Shown: in pieces, positions 58,740 to 64,000 of the stretch | Numbering within the stretch: the first letter of the stretch is position 1 | Layout of the letters: every line of letters begins with the position of its first letter | NCBI GenBank assembly: GCA_963854835.1 | Contig: OY978527.1 | Coordinates: forward strand, 27,059,029-27,123,028 | Length of the DNA stretch: 64,000 nucleotides | From: Megamerina dolium | Lineage: Eukaryota; Arthropoda; Insecta; Diptera; Megamerinidae | Direction: 5' to 3' | The notes under the pieces: model-generated | Database searches by the model: none | The model's input: the letters and a program-made list of their open reading frames with translations, nothing else | What the model was told of the DNA's origin: nothing | Made by a program: the position numbers and the translations under genes

Positions 58740-60270
58740 GTAATCTCATATATAAAATATCAGATCCATTGCTTTATATTTACGTGCACTAAAATTCAAT
58801 ACATACACATATTCGAAAATGTATTCAAGGTAGTTGCAGTTTTCATTCGATTACGTTAATTTTCAAGCCCGTCTATATGCTGTTAAATAAATAATCATTT
58901 TGCTTGGTATCAGCTAAACATACTTTTATACTTCTATGTTTTAGTAAAATAATATTATTTACGTGCACAAACAGACATTAATTCGAATTCTATTCTGTAC
59001 AGATCTGTATGAAGATATTAAAAAGCCAAGTTGGATTTGTTCTGTTAGAAGAATTTCCTTAAAAGGTAAAGAATAAATCGAGATATGGTGTTTGGTATTT
59101 GTTGGTGTTACAAAGTAAAATTGTTCATAATTAATTGTAAATTCCTACTTATTTGAAATATTCCAACACCCGATGCACAAGTTCGTGAATACCACTAATG
59201 AAAATAGAATCAAAACATTGATTTTGCAAACATCCAATCAACACAAATGCGATAAGTCTGCATACCTGTTACCATAGCAATAGAAAAAAAACAGATGTTC
59301 GAAAAGTAAACAGTAAAAGTGAGAAGAGTGTGTATTTGCGAAAAATGAATACATTTGCTCACAGCATGAACAAATTATGCTGTGAAGATTTAAGAAGCAG
59401 TGACAAAAAAGAATACTAAGTGCAACATTAAATGCACCCTCAAATGCAATATAAGCACGGCATGAGGTCAATGAACACATACACTATGTACATATATACA
59501 TATATTGTATGTGTTCATTTACACAAATATGCAGGGTGACAATTTACTCGTACGAGGAATTAAACATAATCGACTCTATGCTTCAAATGGGTCTATTTAT
59601 TTAGCTCTACTTATATCACAACATAGGGATATGCACATACATATAAGCGAACATGTGTAAACACAGGTCGTGAATGAAGGCATTATGGGGACAAAAAATG
59701 TAAACAAAAATAAAGGAAGAAAAAAAAAAACAAAACACCTATGCAAAAATATAAGAAAGAGGCCGTGGAATCACATACCTTTATTGCAACATGTACAATG
59801 ACACTGAAGATGTGATAAAATAAAAAGGCGACAGCAATTTATGCATATACACACCTATGTATTCGGTACAATGGAATGAGCCATATGTAATTGACGTCTT
59901 TTTCTTTTAAATTCTTCCTATGTGCTCCTCTTTGATGCCCGAGATATGCGCTGACCTCATTTTTATGCACTTCTGGGGTTTTATTGGGGGTGGGGGGGGG
60001 GGAAGGACAAATTGACATCAATTAAAGAGTGAAATTAAAAAACAACAAAGGACAGAATGGATTCCTTTGTACCTACTTTATATTTATTTGAGACTTTTTA
60101 TTACATCCTTTATTCAGCAAGACACATTTGGTGTTACAATAAATAAGGCGATGATGCACACAAAGAGACAAAGAGAAAAATAATGCAATGACGATGTGAT
60201 ACTGATACCATTATCGTATAAATCTTTAATCAACAGAGAGAGAGCGAGAGAGAGAGAGAGATAGAGCGAA
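58740..60270. other. No recognised genes
   Basis: AT-rich DNA with a G-run at 59988-60002 and a GA-rich microsatellite at 60236-60264. Nothing coding was recognised. Confidence 0.5.
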
Positions 60271-60274
60271 AAAA

Positions 60275-60408
60275 GAGGGAATAATTGGACGATTTTTATA
60301 AACTCGCAAATACTTCAAAAACCTCGAAACCGGTTACACTTGAGGGAATAATTGGACGATTTTTATAAACTCGCAAATACTTCAAAAACCTCGAAACCGG
60401 TTACACTT
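60275..60408. repeat. Perfect 67-bp tandem duplication
   Basis: A unit beginning GAGGGAATAATTGGACGATT and ending GAAACCGGTTACACTT occurs twice in direct succession (60275-60341 and 60342-60408) with no visible difference. It follows a GA microsatellite. Confidence 0.9.
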
Positions 60409-60429
60409 GAGTAAGGCACAGTTCTCGCT

Positions 60430-60930
60430 AACATGGAAAAACGTTGAGAGAAATTTTCTTTATGTTATTACAATAGTTGCTATTGAAAAAGTTATTGAAA
60501 TTTTAGAAAGAAACCTTGGCCGAACTGTCATATTACGGATTTTCGCTGTGGTATTGTCTATGAGGATGCAAAAAATGGACTTTCATAAAAAGTGCCGGTC
60601 CGATCCGGTCCGTTTAGCCGAGAAAATTTATCTTGCTGTCGAAAATGTGCATCAACTAGTCACAGATATTAGCAATAGAACGTAACTACCACACTAGGCT
60701 GAAAATAAAATCCTCAGATTATTTGCTCGCAACGTTCAGAAACAGATGCAATAAAGAATATCACGTCTCTATTTTGGGCTTTCGTGCAGCTGGCGACAAT
60801 TTTGTTAAAGTTCTAATGACCTTTTCAGATAAGATGCGTCTCTATCTCAGCGGCTATGTTAACAATCAAAACTTTAATATTTGGCGATTGAAAATGATGT
60901 AGTTTCAGTAAAAACCACAGCATTATTGGC
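60430..60930 (+). pseudogene. Tc1/mariner-superfamily transposase relic
   Basis: DKMRLYLSGYVNNQNFNIW at about 60832-60887 is a decayed D1 block (SDEAHFYLSGYVNKQNFRIW type). Upstream VRLAEKIYLAVENVHQ resembles the linker after the HTH. Stops and frameshifts occur throughout. Same family as the copy at 63060. Confidence 0.5.
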
Positions 60931-61475
60931 CTTTCTTTGAAATGATATAAATGATTTACTATGATATACAATAAGTAAATGATATACAATTTATTTTTAG
61001 GTCATGAAATTACGCAATTGTACTTAAGTGAACTCTGGTATGAGCAGAATAATACCACATACAGTGCCACACAGTGCCCACCGGCAATCAATATATATTG
61101 GGGGCGCAAGCATTTTCAGAGGTCATCTTCATGTTGCAGCGTCACCACTAGACTATTGAAATCAGTATGTCTTATTCTTTCGAAGTGTGAACAACTTATA
61201 TTTTTTTAACTTCGAATATGTCAACTTAAGTGTCTTTTTTTCAGAGTAAAATGTGCAGCGGAAAGTCATCGCATGCTGTGTGAGGCTTATGGAGAATATA
61301 CTCCATAACTTTCAACTTGTGAATTTTGATTTCGTCGATTCAAAAGTGATGCTTCTAATACTAAATCAGAAAAGTGTGGTACAGTGGTTGAACCCATAGT
61401 GTCTGTTATGTACAAAAAGGAAGTTCAGTATCCATAAATAATCTAGGGGTATTTTTGGCGAGTAATACACGCCGT

Positions 61476-61714
61476 GGGTGCCGTAGCTCAGTGGTTAGTG
61501 TGTTCGCCTTCTGATCTGTAGGTCGTGGTTCAATACCCGGCTGATGCATAACAAATTTAATATCGAAAAGATTTTTTTTCGAACGGTACCCACCTGTCGG
61601 CAAGCAATTGGCAATTCTTTCGACAGTAACAACTTGCCATGAAAAAGCTTCTAAAAGAACTCTGTGACAAAGCTCAGAAAAAGTGATGTCACAAGTGTTC
61701 TGCCGTTCGGAACC
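61476..61714 (+). mobile_element. tRNA-derived SINE, 3'-truncated
   Basis: GGGTGCCGTAGCTCAGTGGT, a B box GGTTCAATACC, and the body up to CTGCCGTTCGGAACC, where it stops abruptly. Very similar to the copy at 12961. Confidence 0.87.
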
Positions 61715-61719
61715 ACTTA

Positions 61720-63050
61720 TGCACATCTATACATGGAATTAATCAAGAGAAATAATAAGAAAAAATAAAAGAACTCTACAAATTATCATCGAAATATGTT
61801 TGTGCTCATAAATCCTTGTCAATAAATCGATAAATAATTAATGAGCTGGAAGATGAATGAAATGCATGTGATACGCCATTTGGTTTATAGGATTATTTGA
61901 AGTAATTTTTCATCAATGGAATATTTTATGTTAGTAATTTATCACACAACATTGTACTTTCTATGAATACAAACGATATTCTTATACATATTTAGATTAA
62001 AGATGAAGAAAGATTATAGCCAATGGCAACGTATTTAAGGCAAAACAATGACCATTCAAAAAAAGGAAAACACAAATAAGTTTTTTGTTCGTCTAAATAT
62101 TTACATGTCTTTCATATTTCAATATACAAAATGTCTTAGAAAATCCTTCAAATTATACTTAATATACATAACGCCCATTAGAATTTGACCCTCAACAAAT
62201 TTGTTAACATTATATTTATGAACATAATTAGTTCATAATTCAGATTACTTACTAACTTAACATATGCCCTCATGCATATATGTATGTACTCATTTCAAAA
62301 GCCAATATTTAGTGAAATGCACGAGTACCTACACATTCATAGTTATGTATGCATGAACTCGGCCATACATAAATCATTGACTTTTTAAGTGGTGACATTA
62401 GCTTATATAGAAATTGTTGCAATTTTTAGTTGTTTCTACAAAATGGCTTTTAATAGTGGCAATATTTTAACCTACTTAGTTTCGTACTACATACAAACTT
62501 ATGTATTGTATGTTTTTATGTCGGATATGCAAATGATTATGTGAAAATTACTTATACACTACATCTGTATAGGTAGAGAATACAATGAAAATGTGTTCAT
62601 AAGATGCTTATCCCAGAATTAAATTCGTTATCTTACAGGGATCCATACGTTAATGTAACACAAATGTAGTGCTCCAATTTATTATACAGTACATTGTTGT
62701 GTACTAAATTCGGGTCAAATTAGAATAAAACATGTTGGAATAGCCAATTACGAACCACAGAATACTTTTGATATCACTGTTTTTCAACCAAAGCAATTTT
62801 ATTGCAGGCTATGGAAGGTAAATAATTTATTTTGATCCTCTACATAAAAATACATATGTACTAAGTTGATTATGGCAGGTTTCGACTTCGGAAGCTCACT
62901 TGCTCAGAAGCCATTCAACCACTAATACAAATTTTCTTTGATAAGTAAAGTGTTTTCCATTAGGGACATAACAATTTCTTAGCTTTATATGAACGCACCC
63001 TTAAACTTTTTTAATCAACCTTCAATGTCAAAATCTTAGTTAAAGTCAAA
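61720..63050. other. No recognised features
   Basis: AT-rich DNA with no coding segment, repeat or transposon end that I can name. Confidence 0.5.
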
Positions 63051-63059
63051 ATTTTCATC

Positions 63060-64000
63060 ATGGTAAAGTTCACGAACCAACAATGTTTAGAAATTATTAA
63101 AAACTACTACCGAAATTTTGAGTCGGTGGTAGCAACTTTAAGAGCGCTTACTCCAATTTTCGGCCGTAATAATCGTCCCACCCGACAGTCTGTGCGTTCT
63201 ATAGTGGATAAATTCGAGTCCACATTTTCATTATAGGACGTCGTTCTCAAGAATTGGGCATCGCTCAAACGACACTGTGGCGTATTTTACGAAAAGATCT
63301 TATGCTACATGCTTACGAGATCAAATTGATCTCGTAAGCATGAAAGAACTAAGAACTAAAGCCACTTGATCATTTGAAACGCCGAAACTTCTCCAATTGG
63401 GCTCTGACGAAGCTTGAAGAAAATTACGAATTTCGTCGAAAAATCATCTTCAGCGATGAAGCTCATTTCTGGCTCAATGGCTTTGTCAATAAGCAAAATA
63501 TGCGTTATTGGTCAGCAACAAACCCACAAGTGCTTCTTGAGACACCGTTGCACCCGCAAAAAGTTACTGTTTGGTGCGGTTTTCATGCCGGAGGTGTGAT
63601 TGGGCCGTATTTTTTTGTGGATGAAAACGACCGTCATGTTAACGTCAATGGAGAGCGCTATCGTGCAATGTTGGGAGATTATATGTGGCCAGAATTGGAT
63701 GAACTTGACATCAGCGATATGTGGTTTCAACAACACGGTGCCACTAGCCACACAGTACACGTCACAACCGATTTCGGCAAATTCGGTGAACGTGTTATCT
63801 CGAGAAATGGTACGGTCGAATGGCCGCGTCGTTCATGCGATCTAACACCATTGGATATGTTTTAATGGGGCTTTGTCAAGTCACTGGTCTATGCCAACAA
63901 GCCAGCAACTTTAGACGAGCTCAAAGTCAACATCCAACGCGAAATTGCCAACATTCCGGTCGAAATGTGTGCTAGAGTGGTTGAAAATTGGGTCCAAAGA
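63060..64000 (+). pseudogene. Tc1/mariner-superfamily transposase, most intact copy, runs off the window
   Basis: The ATG at 63060 starts an N-terminal HTH (CLEIIKNYYRNFESVVATLR, ALTPIFGRNNRPT). A deletion near 63230 removes part of the linker, then RRSQELGIAQTTLWRILRKD follows. A 35-base palindrome at 63308-63342 adds stops. From 63374 the core is open: KIIFSDEAHFWLNGFVNKQN (D1), LHPQKVTVWCGFHAGGVIGP, WFQQHGATSHT (second Asp replaced by His), SCDLTPLDMF (third Asp), a TAA at 63863-63865 and then WGFVKSLVYANKPATLDELK. The spacing between the second and third positions is 34 residues. Confidence 0.82.

Overview
This is an AT-rich window from an insect nuclear genome, most likely a higher fly (Schizophora; a tephritid or calyptrate would fit, species not determined). 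The evidence is two spliced genes whose translated exons are clearly dipteran in character, long introns, and a dense load of insect-type transposons (Jockey, LOA, I-like and RTE-like LINEs, mariner/Tc1/pogo DNA elements, a tRNA-derived SINE). There are no rRNA genes, functional tRNA genes, operons or CRISPR arrays.

Gene 1 (+ strand, 1-18364) is a class B (secretin/calcitonin-like) neuropeptide GPCR, best matched to Drosophila hector (hec). Nine exons can be joined with consistent GT-AG sites and phases. They give the hormone-receptor ectodomain, seven membrane segments and a short tail ending at 18364, with AATAAA at 18447. Its 5' end probably lies outside the window. Two introns of about 7.5 kb hold LINEs, a pogo/Tigger-like transposon and SINEs.

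Gene 2 (- strand, 46231 down to 38091) is an ELAV/Hu RNA-binding protein, best matched to Drosophila fne. It has three RRMs on four main exons. Between them I find three further candidate microexons, each exactly 45 nt and phase-neutral: one in the beta2-beta3 loop of RRM1, one at the homologous site of RRM2, and one in the RRM2-RRM3 hinge. This is the most interesting signal here. The two genes converge tail to tail, separated by about 19.7 kb.

Region by region: 1-18.4 kb is hec with TE-filled introns. 18.7-23.8 kb is a block of LINE and SINE fragments that ends in an unexplained 70-codon ORF. 23.8-38.1 kb is AT-rich, contains simple repeats and old transposase relics, and may hold a long fne 3'UTR. 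38.1-46.2 kb is the fne coding region, with two mariner insertions and one mariner relic in its introns. 46.2-64 kb is fne upstream sequence (5'UTR/promoter not resolved) and accessory DNA: a Tc1 element, a nested RTE/SINE, RNase H fragments, and a Tc1/mariner-type transposase running off the right edge.

All family names rest on reading translated motifs and on memory of the families; no database search was run.
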